A DNA stretch of 64,000 nucleotides from Inia geoffrensis (GCA_036417435.1 CM070912.1:24726055-24790054); one strand, 5' to 3'. Shown: positions 52,379 through 63,179, counted from the first letter of the stretch. The notes: a model not told the origin generated them from the sequence alone. A program made the numbers and translations.

Positions 52379-53556
52379 TCTCCACTTTGCTTGGTCTTTT
52401 TCTAAGGTTAGGTATGTCTTGTTCCTTCATTTCAAACACATCCCTCTGTCCCTTCATTTTGCCCAATTCTCTGTTTATTTTGTGTGTTAGGTAGGTCAGT
52501 AATGTGCTCAACCTTGAAGTGACCTTATGTAGAAGACATCCTATGGGACACTCCAAGACATCCAGCAGCACACTCCCCTCTGGTCACCAGAGCTATGTGC
52601 TTTAGTGGTGCCTACGTGGGCTGCTTGTGCCCTTCTGTCGTGATGGAGGCTGATTACTGTGGGCACCCTGGTAGGTGGGGCAGGCCCCTGACCCAGGTGG
52701 CCATGAGGCTGTGCCCCGTGCAGTGACTGTGGACCCACGGGAGGGCCAGGTAGGCTTCCTGCATTGTTGGCTGTGTGGCCCAGGGGAGCATGGGTCTGCT
52801 GCTGGTCCACTGGTGGGCATGGCCAGGTCCCTGTGTGGCTGTCTGTGCAGCCTGGGGTGCTTGGTGCTGGTGCTGGCCCACTGGTGGGTGGGGCTGGGTC
52901 CCTGGTGCTAATTCACTAAAGGGAGTGCTTTTAAATGGTGCTTGCCAGTGCTGGTGGTATCGTGGTAGTGAGAGCTCCCCCAAATGGCTGCCCCCCCATG
53001 TCTATGTCCCCAGGGGGAGTCTCAGTGCCTCCTGCCTCTCCAGCAAGCTCTCCATGATGGACAAGTGGGTCTGACTCAGGCTCTTTTCAAACTACTGCCT
53101 TGGCACTGACACTCAGCAGGTGAGATTTTGTGTGTGCCCTTTACGAGTGGAGACTCTGTTTCCTATAGCCCCCAAACCCTCCCAAACATAAGCCCTGATG
53201 GTTTTCAAAGCCAGACATTCTGGGGACTCCCCTTCCTGGTACAGGACCTCCAGGCTCGGGAGTACAGTGTGGAGCTTGGATCCTTTGCTTCTTGGGAAGA
53301 GTGATGATGGAGGTATTTCTTACATTTGTGGGTTGCTGATCTGGGGGTGTGGGTCTTGACTATATCACTTCTCAGTCCCTCCTACCCATCTCATTGTGGT
53401 TCCTTCTTTACACCTTTAGTTGTGGAAAATCTTTTCTGCTAGTCTTTGGGTTGTTCTCATGGGTAGTTGCTCCGTAAGTAGTTGTAATTTGGTGCATCTG
53501 TGTTAGGAAGTGAGCTCAGTGTCTCCCTACTCTGCCATCTTGGCCACCACCTTCCC
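52379..53556 (-). mobile_element. Probable L1 5' UTR block of the older L1
   Basis: A GC-rich block ending in CTCTGCCATCTTGGCC, which on the minus strand is the GGCCAAGATGGCAGAG start motif of L1 elements (CAAGATGG at 53535-53542, minus). It holds imperfect repeats around 52790-52915 (GTCCACTGGTGGGCATGGCC, GCCCACTGGTGGGTGGGGCT). Open frames on both strands (52541-53074) are compositional. If it belongs to the adjoining L1, ORF1 and the endonuclease have been deleted. Confidence 0.5.
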
Positions 53557-53561
53557 CCTCC

Positions 53562-53965
53562 AGTGTATTTTAGTTGCCTGTTTATATGTCTGTCTTACCT
53601 ACTATCCCAGGGGTTCTAAACCTCAGCACTATTTCCATTTGGGGCAAGATCATTCTGTGTTGCAGGGGTTCTCTTGTGCAGTGTGGGATGGTTAGCAGCG
53701 TCCCTGGCCTCTACCCTCTAGGTGCTACTAGCATCCTTCCCTCTCCATCTCAGTTGTGACAACCAGAAATGTCTCTAGATGTTGTCAAGTGTCCCAGGTG
53801 GGGGCAGGTGTGAAATCATCCCTGGTCGAAACCACTTCACTAGACTGTAAGCTCTGGGAGGACAGGAAGTGTGTCTATCTTTCTCATCCTAAACCCCCAG
53901 AATCTAGAATAGCACCTAGTACTTATTTGGTCCTTAATAAATGTTTGCTGAATGGCTGAATGAAG
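53562..53965 (+). mobile_element. L2 LINE 3' end, split by MER20
   Basis: Left part 53562-53607. Right part 53838-53965: TAGACTGTAAGCTCTGGGAG, TCTAGAATAGCACCTAGTAC and CCTTAATAAATGTTTGCTGA, the L2 terminus in plus orientation. Confidence 0.85.
53608..53837 (-). mobile_element. MER20 hAT-Charlie DNA transposon
   Basis: It starts CAGGGGTTCTAAACCTCAGC and ends GGTCGAAACCACTT, the terminal inverted repeats of a hAT MITE. The interior reads GGATGGTTAGCAGCGTCCCT, GGCCTCTACCCTCTAGGTGC and GTTGTGACAACCAGAAATGT. Degenerate 8-bp flanks (TACTATCC / CACTAGAC) fit a hAT TSD. MER20 copies are known to act as progesterone/cAMP-responsive elements in placental endometrium. Activity of this copy is unknown. 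Confidence 0.82.
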
Positions 53966-54134
53966 ATTCTGGGCTGAGTAGCAAAGCATGACTCAGGCAA
54001 AAGTCAAAACACCTGAATTCTCATCCTGACTATGCCAGTAACTGGTTATGTAACCCTAAGCAATCCCTCCCCTCTGTTCTGAGTTCGGTTCTCTGAAACT
54101 GACATGGATGAGCGTGCTTGCTCCTCTGAGTATG

Positions 54135-54285
54135 GCTGAGGAGAGTGGCGTCAGCATCATCTGGCAGTTGGTTAGGCATGCAAATTACTCTCCTTCCCCC
54201 CAGACCCTGGGAATTGAAGTCTCTGGGTGTGGAGACCCGAAATTTATGTTTTAACAAGCTCTCTGGGGGATTCTCGTTCATGCTT
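54135..54285 (+). mobile_element. MER5A-like hAT element
   Basis: GTCAGCATCATCTGGCAG, GCATGCAAATTACTCTCC, GAATTGAAGTCTCTGGGTGT and TGTTTTAACAAGCTCTCTGG follow MER5A. Confidence 0.7.
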
Positions 54286-54287
54286 CA

Positions 54288-54470
54288 TCAGTTCTTACCC
54301 CTGGCTGATCTTAGAGTTCGCCTGGAACGTTTTTTAAAGCTGGAATGCCTGGGACGCTAGGTTCCCCCAGCCCACTTTCACGAGCAGCTCTGGTACTGGG
54401 GCTGGCTATTGGCATTTCCCACCCGCCTCAGGTGATTCCAGTACACAGCCAGGATTGAGGCTCTCTCAAT
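54288..54470 (+). mobile_element. Second hAT-type MITE (MER5-group)
   Basis: CTTACCCCTGGCTGATCTTA, GCCTGGAACGTTTTTTAAAG, CTGGAATGCCTGGGACG, CAGGTGATTCCAGTACACAG and CCAGGATTGAGG have the start-middle-end order of a hAT MITE with TIR-like ends. The subfamily is uncertain. Confidence 0.6.
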
Positions 54471-54898
54471 GCAGACAAGTTTCACAGCTCTGTGCTTCCC
54501 ATCTTGAATCTTTTGGAAATTGTATTAACTCTTTCGGTCCAGCAGAGGGCCATTTACAGCGCTGAGAAGAAACGGGGTTATTTCTGGGTAGGGGCACTGG
54601 AGTCACGGACCCGCAAAGACACAGCTGGAAGTAAGCGTCTGAGACATTCCTCCCCAGCTCTACTTGGAAAAATATCCGGATCAAATTAAGAAGCACCATG
54701 AGTGCCTCCGCTTTACTCATGCTCCCTGCAGCGTCCCGGGACAGCAAAGAGGGTCGGGCAAACACTAACCAGCATTCTCTATTTGACTACGAGTTTCAAA
54801 ACCCATGTCAAGAATCTTCCAACAAAATTTATTTCAGAAACCCTCCACTTGTCTGGGTCCATGATAGCTTCTTACTTCAGAAGGTAGCTGTGTTTTAG
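54470..54898. other. Unique sequence
   Basis: No repeat or gene recognised. Open frames at 54466-54898 overlap on both strands and lack support. Confidence 0.4.
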
Positions 54899-54899
54899 C

Positions 54900-55050
54900 G
54901 TAGAGAGTGGTGGAAGTGAAGTCAGCCACACCTGCATGCTTCTGAGTGAGCCACTTCCCTCTTCTGGATCTCAGATCTCAAGTGGGGATAAGGCAACTTT
55001 TTGTCTGAATTGTGGTGAGGTTGTTGTTAACCTAGGTGAACGGGTAAAAC
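54900..55050 (+). mobile_element. MIR SINE fragment
   Basis: GAGTGAGCCACTTCCCTCTT, CTGGATCTCAGATCTCAAGT and GGGGATAAGGCAAC, then GTGGTGAGGTTG, fit plus-strand MIR, diverged. Confidence 0.55.
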
Positions 55051-55077
55051 TGGCATGAGAACAGCTGCTCAAAAACT

Positions 55078-55190
55078 CAGTGGTTCTCTAAGTGTGGCCC
55101 AGTCCAACAGCATTACCTGGAGACTTGTTAGAAATGCAAAGTTTTAGGTCCCACCCCAGACATACTGAATTAGAAACTCTGGGGGTGGGG
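55078..55190 (+). mobile_element. MER5A-like hAT element, truncated
   Basis: CAGTGGTTCTCTAAGTGTGG, CATTACCTGGAGACTTGTTA, GAAATGCAAAGTTTTAGGTC, CCACCCCAGACATACTGAAT and AGAAACTCTGGGGGTGGGG: a strong MER5A match. Confidence 0.83.
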
Positions 55191-55372
55191 TAAATGATTT
55201 CCCCTTTCTGAACCACAATTTCCTCATTTGTGAAATTATTAGAATAACAGCAGTACCTATATCTCAGAGACCCGTTGCAAGGATTAAATGAGATATGCAT
55301 GTAAACTATTTAGCACAACGCCTGGCATACAGTAAGAGCTCAATAAATGTTGTTATTACAATTATTATAATC
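55191..55372 (+). mobile_element. MIR SINE 3' part
   Basis: CAATTTCCTCATTTGTGAAA, CAGTACCTATATCTCAGAGA, GTTGCAAGGATTAAATGAGA and CCTGGCATACAGTAAGAGCT then CAATAAATGTTG: a well-preserved plus-strand MIR end. Confidence 0.9.
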
Positions 55373-55374
55373 TT

Positions 55375-55782
55375 CAAAAACCCCTGCTCCATGCAAGCCT
55401 CGAAAAGAAACTTTTGTTAAAACTCTGCACAAATAATTCTTGCAGGGCTTTGCAAAATACCGTATTTTGGCTCAGGATGCTCCCCACGGAATACAACATA
55501 CCGAGCAGGAGTTACAGTGTACAAATGTGCCATGCTACTACATCAGCCAGCTTTATAACTCATTCTGAGAGAGGCCATCACTCTGAGCAATATAGCTATT
55601 TATTGTAGGGTTCCATTATGGGCTGTGATCTATTTAAGTCTATCCAGCTGTCAGAAAGACCAGCTTTCCTGCCACCAATGAGGAACAAGAAGATGGGCTT
55701 GGGGCAGGGAAAAAAACCCCACAAACAAATAGTAGAGAGGACTTGAAAAATATTCCACTCATGGCTAGAGGAAATATAAAAG
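55375..55782. other. Unique sequence
   Basis: No repeat recognised. Confidence 0.4.
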
Positions 55783-55784
55783 AG

Positions 55785-56180
55785 AAAAACATATACCATA
55801 TGCTAACACATATATATGGAATCTAAAAAAAAAAATGGTTCTGATGAACCTAGGGGCAGGACAGGAATAAAGACGCAGATGTAGAGAATGGACTTGAGGA
55901 CACAGGGAGGGGGAAGGGTAAGCTGGGACGAAGTGAGAGTAGCATTGACATATATACACTACCAAATGTAAAATAGATGGCTAGTGGGAAGCAGCCGCAT
56001 AGCACACGGTGCTCTGTGACCACCTAGAGGAGTAGGATAGGGAGGGTGGGAGGGAGACTCAAGAGGGAGGGGATATGGGAATATATGTATACGTATAGCT
56101 GACTTGCTCTGTTATACAGCAGAAACTAATACAACGTTGTAAAGTAATTATACTCCAATAAAGATGTTTAAAAAAAAAAA
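55785..56180 (+). mobile_element. 5'-truncated young L1 tail
   Basis: ACATATACCATATGCTAACA, GGACAGGAATAAAGACGCAG, CACTACCAAATGTAAAATAG and CTCCAATAAAGATGTTTAAA: the same 3' UTR as the long L1 (42.8-43.2 kb), including the ORF2 stop region. Confidence 0.93.
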
Positions 56181-56600
56181 GATGCTGAGGGAAGCAAACA
56201 GAATCAGATCCTAGTGGCCTTGCAACAGTGGCAGAGAAATCTGTAGATGAATCAACTAAGGCAGAGGATTGTCTGATGTTTGTGGGCATCTTGATAGGGA
56301 GCTGGCATAGTGAGCTGCATTTTTAAGGTGGGGAGAGGGAAGGTAGGATTGAAATTTACCTTCATGCATTGCAAGTTTCAAAAATCAGGGTGAGAAATGG
56401 AGAATCACTCAGCTGAAGGTGGTTCACCTTCAGCGAAATTGGGTTTTACTTCCTTTTTGTCTCTTGCAAAGGACTTTTGCTCAGATCTCCTGAGTCTCTC
56501 TCACTGGCCCTGACCACGTAAGGGCCCCCCTTCCCCGAGGGTTTAACAGATCGCTAGCTAAGAGGAAATCACAAGACAGTGTGTCCACCTGTAGCTAGCA
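56180..56600. other. Unique sequence
   Basis: No repeat recognised. Confidence 0.4.
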
Positions 56601-56604
56601 AGGT

Positions 56605-57505
56605 TTGAGAACACAAACCCATACAACTCAGCAGTAAAAAAAAAAAAAAAAAAATACAGAAAAACCCAAGTAATGGAATTAAAAATAGGGGAAGGACCTG
56701 AATAGGCATTTTTCCAAAGAAGGTATTCAAATGGCCAACAAGTACAGGAAAAGATGCTCAGCCTCATCAGGGAAATGCAAATAAAAGTCACAGTGAGATA
56801 TTTCACACAAGTTAGCACAGGCTTTATCAAAAAGACAAGAGGTAAGTGCTGGTGAGGTTGGAGAGGAAAGAGAATCCTTGTATACTACTGGTAAAAATAT
56901 AAATTGGTAAGCCATTACAGAAAACAGTATGGAGATTCCTCAAAAAAAATAAAAAATAGAACCACTGTATGATCCAGCAATTCCACTTCTGGGTAACTAT
57001 CCAAGAGAAATGAAATCCCTGTCCCACGTTCACTGCGGTATTATTCACAACAGTCAAGACGTGGAAACAACATATGTGTCCATGGATGGATAAATGGATT
57101 AAGAAAATGTGGCATGTATACACAATGGAATATTATTCAGATATAAAAAAGATAGAAATCTTGTTGTTTGTGATGACACGGATGAAACTTGAGGGCGTTA
57201 CGTTAAGTGAAATAAGTCAGACAGAGAAGGACACACTGCAGGATTTCACTTACGCGTGGAACCTAAAGTAACTGAACTCATAGAAGGAGAGAACAGATTG
57301 GTGGTTGCCGGAGGTGGGGGTGTGGTTGGCGGGATCGGTGAAGGTGGTCAAAAGGTACACTCTTCCAGGTGTCTAATGAATAAGTTCTGGGGATGCAAGA
57401 TACAGCATGGTGACTATAGTTCACAATGCTGTGGTGTATATTTGAAAGCTGCTAGGAGAGTAGATCTTAAAATTTCTCATCACACACACGTTTTAATTTC
57501 TCTTT
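56605..57505 (+). mobile_element. Older L1 (L1MA/L1MB-like) 3' region
   Basis: ACCTGAATAGGCATTTTTCC, GGAAATGCAAATAAAAGTCA, CAGTATGGAGATTCCTC, CACAATGGAATATTATTCAG, AAATAAGTCAGACAGAGAAG, then 3' UTR (GGTGACTATAGTTCACAATG). An A-run lies near 56637-56654. Confidence 0.9.
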
Positions 57506-57539
57506 CTTTTTTCCTTTCTTTCCCTCTCTCCTTCCTTCC

Positions 57540-58435
57540 TTCCTTTCATTAACTTGTAGTTGATTTTATAATGTTTCAGGTGTACAGCAAAGTGATTCAT
57601 ATATATATATATTCATATAGATATATATTCTTTCTCAGATTCTTTTCCATTTTAGGTTATTACAAGATAACCTAAATATAGTTCCCTGTGCTATACAGTA
57701 GGTCCTTGTTGGTTATCTATTTTATATATAGTAGTATGTATATTTTAATCCCAAATTTCTGATTTATCCCTCCCCTTTTCCCCTTTGGTAACCAATAGTT
57801 TGTTTTCTATGTCTGTGAGTCTATTTCTGTTTTGTAAATAAGTTCATTTGTATCATTTTTTCTGATTCCCCATATAAGTGATATCATACGATATTTTCTT
57901 TGTCTGACTTACTTCACTTAGTATGATAATCTCCAGCTCCATCCATGTTGCTGCAAAAGGCATTATTTCATTCTTTTTTGTGGCTGAGTAATATTGCACT
58001 TCGTATGTGTCACATCTTCTTTATCCATTCATCTGTTGATGGACATTTAGGTTGCTTCCATGTCTTGGCTACTGTAAACAGTGCTACTATGAACATCGGG
58101 GTGCATGTATCTTTTCGAATTAGAGTTTTTGTCTTTTCTGGATATATGCCCAGGAGTGGAATACCTGGATCATATGGTAGCTCTGTTTTTAGTTTTTTAA
58201 GGAACCTCCATACTGTTTCCCATAGTCATTGCACCAATTTACATTCCCACCAACAGTGTAGGAGGGTTTCCTTTTCTCCACACCCTCTCCAGCACTTATT
58301 ATCTCTAGACTTTGATGATGGCCATTCTGACCACAGTGCGGTGATAACCTCATTGTAGTTTCGATTTGCATTTCTCTAATAATTAGTGATGTTGACCATC
58401 TTTTCATGGGCCTGTTGGCCAACTGTATGTCTTCT
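57540..58435 (-). mobile_element. 5'-truncated L1 tail
   Basis: GTTTCAGGTGTACAGCAAAG, CCTGTGCTATACAGTAGGTC, GTAATATTGCACTTCGTATG and CAATTTACATTCCCACCAAC form a minus-strand L1 3' UTR plus about 500 bp of ORF2 end. It inserted in or beside the L1M to its left. Confidence 0.93.
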
Positions 58436-58592
58436 GTACATTTTTCTGAACTATTTGCAAGTAAATTGTATACATCATGATACTTTAACACTAATATCTC
58501 AGCATGCATTGCCTATAAGTAATATATTCTCCTCCAATTCTGTTTATTCCCTAGCTTTATCGAGATATAATTAACATATAGCATTGTATTGT
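58436..58592. mobile_element. Old L1M scraps
   Basis: 58436-58530 (CTCAGCATGCATTGCCTATA) resembles an old L1M 3' UTR. 58553-58592 (AGCTTTATCGAGATATAATT) is the start of a minus-strand L1M tail. Confidence 0.5.
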
Positions 58593-58640
58593 GTGGAGAG
58601 AGAGACAGTCAGAGGGAGAGAGGGAGAGGGAGAGAGAGCA
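58592..58640 (+). repeat. (GA)n purine-rich tract
   Basis: GAGAGAGAGACAGTCAGAGG then GGGAGAGGGAGAG units. Confidence 0.92.
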
Positions 58641-58689
58641 GAAATTGCAAAGTGGCAACAATTTTAAATCTAAGGTGGAGGATATGCAG

Positions 58690-58890
58690 GTGGTCACTTA
58701 CAGTTCCTTCAGCCTTTCTCTGGAGCCAGACTTCTTGGGTTCAAATCTCCACTCTCTAATTTACTAGCTATGGGATGACCCTGGGCAAGTTACATAAACA
58801 CTCTGTGCCTCAATGTTACCATCTTGAAATGGGAATTATTATAGTACCTATCAGGCGTTTTGTGAGGATGTAAGAAGTTAATGTGCTTAT
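58690..58890 (+). mobile_element. MIR SINE
   Basis: GGAGCCAGACTTCTTGGGTT, CAAATCTCCACTCTCTAATT, ACCCTGGGCAAGTTACATAA and TTATTATAGTACCTATCAGG follow plus-strand MIR. Confidence 0.87.
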
Positions 58891-58939
58891 CATTCCTTGA
58901 ATGGAATAAGTGGTCAAATATGTTAGCCCTGTGGTTATC

Positions 58940-59012
58940 TGTGATAGACAGATAGATGCATGGATATACACATAGATGGTTGGATGGATGGGTGGATATA
59001 GATATGCGTACA
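58940..59012 (+). repeat. Degenerate (GATA/GGAT)n
   Basis: GATAGACAGATAGATGCATG then GGTTGGATGGATGGGTGG. Confidence 0.8.
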
Positions 59013-59029
59013 TGAATAAAAATTATTAA

Positions 59030-59688
59030 AAAATATGTTAATTATATAAGGCCCATAACTGGATTTCAGCATGCCAACAGCTGGAAGATTCATTTCCCCC
59101 TCTGAAGGGTGCCTTGTCCCTTGAGGGCACCGGCAAGAACACCGAACAGCAGTAATTGAGACCCACAGCGATTGCCTGGTGCCAGAGTAGAGGTGCCCTC
59201 TGCTTCCCTCCTGTCTGGTTCTCACTCAGGGAGGCCACCTCCCTCCAAAGTCAATTTCAGTGCAATCTCATTCTAAGTGGTGCCCTTGTGGATACGGGAG
59301 TCGTGTTTGGCCAAGGATGGAGCCTCCCTAATGGTACTGCATGTAGAATAGGGCCCGGCACCTGCACTGTATTTTAAACACATTCCGCTCCATTAGGCAG
59401 CGCTCATCACTCAATGGATTGACGGCCGCGTGGCAGGGTCCTCAGGCCCCGAGCCAAGCTCAGCCAGACTGGCCAGGGCATCCTGCCAAGAACCTCCAGC
59501 CGAAAAGCAGCCACTCTTAGGTCACCACACACCAGTGGGGTGACCTGATGAGGAGAAACCAGCCTGGAGTCCATAGCAAGCCCTTTGTGAATCCAGATTA
59601 GAGAGGCCAGCCGTGAGGGTCCTTAGGAGCCGGGGTCTGCTTGTAGTAATAGTAAGTGCTTTCTTTGTAATGTGCCTCTATCCACCTT
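59030..59688. other. Unique sequence
   Basis: No repeat recognised. 59390-59470 is locally GC-rich with a few CpGs. Confidence 0.4.
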
Positions 59689-59689
59689 G

Positions 59690-59905
59690 CTCCAACCCTG
59701 CAGCCACTCTGGTCTGACCTTCTTTCCATCTCTCCAACACACCTGGCACTTTCCATACTTAGGATCTTTATCCGTGCAAATACTCTGTGGACAATCTTTC
59801 TTCTGCTGGTCCCTTCTCACTGACTGGGTCACCTCCTCAGAGGAGCCCTCCTGGATCACACAATAGCAAAAGGTTGTTTTTGATTATCCTTGATCTCAAC
59901 GCTGT
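59690..59905 (+). mobile_element. L2 LINE fragment
   Basis: CCACTCTGGTCTGACCTTCT, CAACACACCTGGCACTTTCC, GGTCCCTTCTCACTGACTGG and CACCTCCTCAGAGGAGCCCT follow plus-strand L2. Confidence 0.78.
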
Positions 59906-60376
59906 TTTTCCTTTCCCTGTGCCTCACGTTTCTCATTGGTCAGTAAGGATACCAATTCGTACTGCATCTTCTCTATCTGGCCATCCTTTTCCACTCTCCT
60001 CTATGCTCCCTTGGGCTGGTCAATGGTTTGCCCCTGTCCTCCAGCTGGATTCAGTCAGTGAAAGGCAGGTGAACAGGAGATCAGGCAATTTACTCACCCA
60101 GCTCCCTGCCTGCTGGGTGGTGGCTCTGTTCCCTCCCCAGGCTCCTGATGGGCAGCTGTGCACTCAGTTCTAGAAACCGCCTCCCACCGTGTTTCTTCGA
60201 CACCAAGGAGGTCGCAGCTCCCTGACGCTGCCAGCTCCTGGCAGCCTCCCCACCCCTGGTTGGTTTCGTTTAGCCCTGCCCACACCTCTGTCAATGTTCC
60301 CTTCGTTGCACTCATGTCGGTTGCCCCTTGGAGTATGCCATCTGCTTCCTGCGAGGATTCCACCCCACGCAATAGC
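59905..60376. other. Unique sequence
   Basis: No repeat recognised. The open frames at 60094-60403 overlap on both strands and are shadows. Confidence 0.4.
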
Positions 60377-60377
60377 A

Positions 60378-60478
60378 GTATCAATCTCACAGGGTTGTTG
60401 TGAGAATTAAATTAGCTCCAGTGCAGGGTATGTAGTTAGTGCAAAGATTATTTGCCATTATTATTATTTTTACTAGCT
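60378..60478 (+). mobile_element. MIR SINE 3' fragment
   Basis: AATCTCACAGGGTTGTTGTG, AGAATTAAATTAGCTCCAGT and CAAAGATTATTTGCC follow the end of plus-strand MIR. Confidence 0.72.
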
Positions 60479-60479
60479 A

Positions 60480-60652
60480 TTATTTTCTTTCCTCGCACTT
60501 GCCATATTTTACAGTTATTTGTATGCTAATTGTTCACGACCTTTCTCTGCAGGTTTGGGAGTCCACGTCTGGGTCTGTTTGCTCAATCTTTGTTGACCTG
60601 GTGCCTGGCGTGCAGCAGATCTCAAAAAATATCTGATGAATGAATGAATGAG
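60480..60652 (+). mobile_element. L2 LINE 3' end
   Basis: TTTGTTGACCTGGTGCCTGG, CGTGCAGCAGATCTC and AATATCTGATGAATGAATGA match the L2 terminus and its ATGA tail. Confidence 0.8.
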
Positions 60653-60884
60653 GGCTGGGTTTCACTTCCAAAGTATTTTGATATGTTAGGTTGAAATGTG
60701 TGATATTACTGCTATTAGAATTTTTGGTCTTATAAAGGCAGAAGTTTCGTAAGATTTTTACCTACAACCTTAGCCCCTTTGATTCTGGGTGGTTAGCGAG
60801 ATGAGGAATATAATCACCATTTTATAAAATAATGAAGCAGGAGAAGAACCGAGGGAAAAGTAAGGGGGACTCGAACCTACTCTG

Positions 60885-61090
60885 TGCCTGAGCTCTGTTA
60901 GGCATTCAATGGACGCGATTTAATTTAATTTTCATAATGATTCTCCTAACGACATCATTAGCCCGTGGTTCACAGGTGCAGAACCTGGGGGAGAGCAGCT
61001 AGAGCACTCACCTATGATCGTACAGCTAGGAAGTGGCAGAACTGTAATCCAATCCTAAGCGGGTTTGACGCTCAGTTTTGTGCTTTCCCC
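60885..61090 (-). mobile_element. MIR SINE
   Basis: TTTAATTTTCATAATGATTC, CACAGGTGCAGAACCTGGGG, ATCGTACAGCTAGGAAGTGG and CAGAACTGTAATCCAATCC follow minus-strand MIR. Confidence 0.77.
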
Positions 61091-61094
61091 ACAC

Positions 61095-61600
61095 AGCAAT
61101 TCTCCCATTATATACCCTGGAGAAACATACCCACGTACACAGGGAAATATATACAAAAATATCAGGTTGTAATAGTAAAAACAAATGGTAGCAATCCCAA
61201 ATGCCTGTCAGTGGGAGAAAGGATAGATAAACTAGAACATTTAAACACTGAAATAATATATGGCAGTTAAACTGAATGATCTAGGGGTATTCATATCACC
61301 TTTAACGTGGAGGAGAAAACAGTGTGGATGAAAAAAACAAACTGCCGAAGAGTCTATTAGTATAGGACCATTTCATATCAAGGTTCAAAAATATACCAGC
61401 CATTACCCTGCATTGTTTAAGGATACAAACGTTAATAGCCATGCTCAAATTCACGGGATCATAAGCTCCAAATTCAAAATTATAGTTAAAGGGATGGAGA
61501 TGATATTGTGGAGAGTAATCAGGGGTCTCATGGTTGCTGGAATGGTTTTCTTAAGCTGGGTGGGTGTTTATTACATTATTTTATACTTTTTTTTCCCCAG
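61095..61600 (+). mobile_element. Old L1ME-like 3' region
   Basis: AAAAACAAATGGTAGCAATC, CAAATGCCTGTCAGTGGGAG, GGATAGATAAACTAGAAC, CCATTTCATATCAAGGTTC and GGTGGGTGTTTATTACATTA follow the ORF2 end and 3' UTR of an old plus-strand L1. Confidence 0.72.
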
Positions 61601-62060
61601 TGGAAATACTTCATTTATAAAAAGGTGATGTCTTGCCTAAGGTGAACCAGCTGTCGAGGGATGCAGCTGGACAGTATATCTGCCTCCTGATTCCTAGTCC
61701 AGTGTTCTTTCCCCTGCAGCAAGCTGTGCAAAAAGCAGACAATCACCCCACTGTGCAACGTGGGGAAGAGGTGAAATGCCATGTTGAGTAATCCATATCT
61801 CTCCCTCCTTCCTTCACTGCCTTACCATCACCCTTGACACCTTCCTTCAAGTTGTCTCCCCATATCCCAGAGTATGGTTTGGCTTCCATGTAGCTTCAAT
61901 GCAAGGAAGAGGAACTTCCTTTCATAGACTGAATCAGGAAGTCACCAAAAATCCAGGGAAAAGTAAACATCCCATCCAGAAGCTGGATTGGCAGCACTTT
62001 TGTTTGTGGGCCCAATGGCCCTGCTGTGCCAGCAGAGACTGTTTTTTACGATAGAAGCAG
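61600..62060. other. Unique sequence
   Basis: No repeat recognised. Confidence 0.4.
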
Positions 62061-62064
62061 GAGA

Positions 62065-62360
62065 TGGCAGCTATTCACTTTCTTAAGCCTACCGATAGCA
62101 TGTCCAGTGACCCAGTCTCCATAAAGAGGAAAGCTGCTCAGGGGTTTCTGGAAAATATACCCTCTGTCAGTAAAAAAGGAGGAGGTGCAAGGAGAAGGCC
62201 TTCTTCTCCTCTCTTTCCCATTTGTGTGCTGTCAGGTGAGGATGTGATGTTTGGAGCTGTGGCAACCAACTTGGGACTATGAGGGAAGGGCCAAAGAATC
62301 ATAGAGAAGCTCTTGTTGAACTGCCGAGTGAGCTCTGGAATCACCTACCTCTGGACTGCT
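62065..62360 (+). mobile_element. Old LTR-like repeat fragment
   Basis: GTTTCTGGAAAATATACCCT, AGGAGAAGGCCTTCTTCTCC, GAGGATGTGATGTTTGGAGC, TATGAGGGAAGGGCCAAAGA and CACCTACCTCTGGACTGCTT follow an old mammalian LTR-like repeat. Class not certain. Confidence 0.5.
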
Positions 62361-62589
62361 TCTTAAGTACAAAAAAAAGTTAATTGATATGGTTAATACA
62401 CTTTTATTTCAGAGTTCTATTACTAGCAAGCAAAAGTGGATCATCTGACTGTCCTGAGGAAAGAAAGATAAGCAGGTCTTTGGTCCAGGTACAAATCATC
62501 TGGACCCGGGCACTTGGATGTGATCTGCTAAAAATCATAAATAGAAGCTCGCCACTCCTTTGCTTAGACCCTACCACGGCCCTTTCTCG

Positions 62590-63040
62590 CTCTTTGGATG
62601 AGAATCAAAATCCTTAACAAGGCCTTCCAGGCCTGGCCTGAGCTGGCCCCTGCCTGTTTCTGGCCTCACTATGGGCCGCTCTCTCCGTTTGCCTCACAAT
62701 GCTGCAGTCACACCAGTTTTGTTGTTGTTGTTATATTGTTTCATTTTGTTTCTCTAGTTCACCAAAGCCCTTCTCAGCTCAGGGCATTTGCATGAGCTGT
62801 TCTTCTGCCTGAAATGCACTTTGCTCTCCCTTTGCCTGGCTAACTGATTCTAACATTTCAATTCTCACTTGAAGTGGGAATTCTTCAGGGAAAACTTCCC
62901 CATTGTTTTATTTCATACTACCCTGTTTTTTCCTTCCTACCTCTGTATTTACTTATTTTTCTGGCATTGATGTTTCTTTAACTTCAGTTTCCACCAACAT
63001 AATTTAAGCTCCACTTGGGTAGATACAATGTTGGACTTTT
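62590..63040 (+). mobile_element. L2 LINE 3' region
   Basis: GAGAATCAAAATCCTTAACA, AGGCCTTCCAGGCCTGGCCT, CTCAGGGCATTTGCATGAGC, TGTTCTTCTGCCTGAAATGC and CTCACTTGAAGTGGGAATTC: one of the clearest L2 matches. A GTTGTT run interrupts it near 62720. Confidence 0.88.
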
Positions 63041-63179
63041 AACATCTCCCATCCAACTCACAATCTATGCCGAGATGCCATATATTGTGCCCTGTTTTCC
63101 CAAAGTGAAGCTCTGAGCAGCTCACCCCCTATTCTCAAAACTATTGAGGATGATACACGTTAACCAGTATTATCATTAT

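Noticed and set aside
52541..53074. Overlapping Pro/Gly/Trp-rich frames on both strands
   Set aside because: Explained by the imperfect GC-rich repeats of a probable L1 5' UTR.
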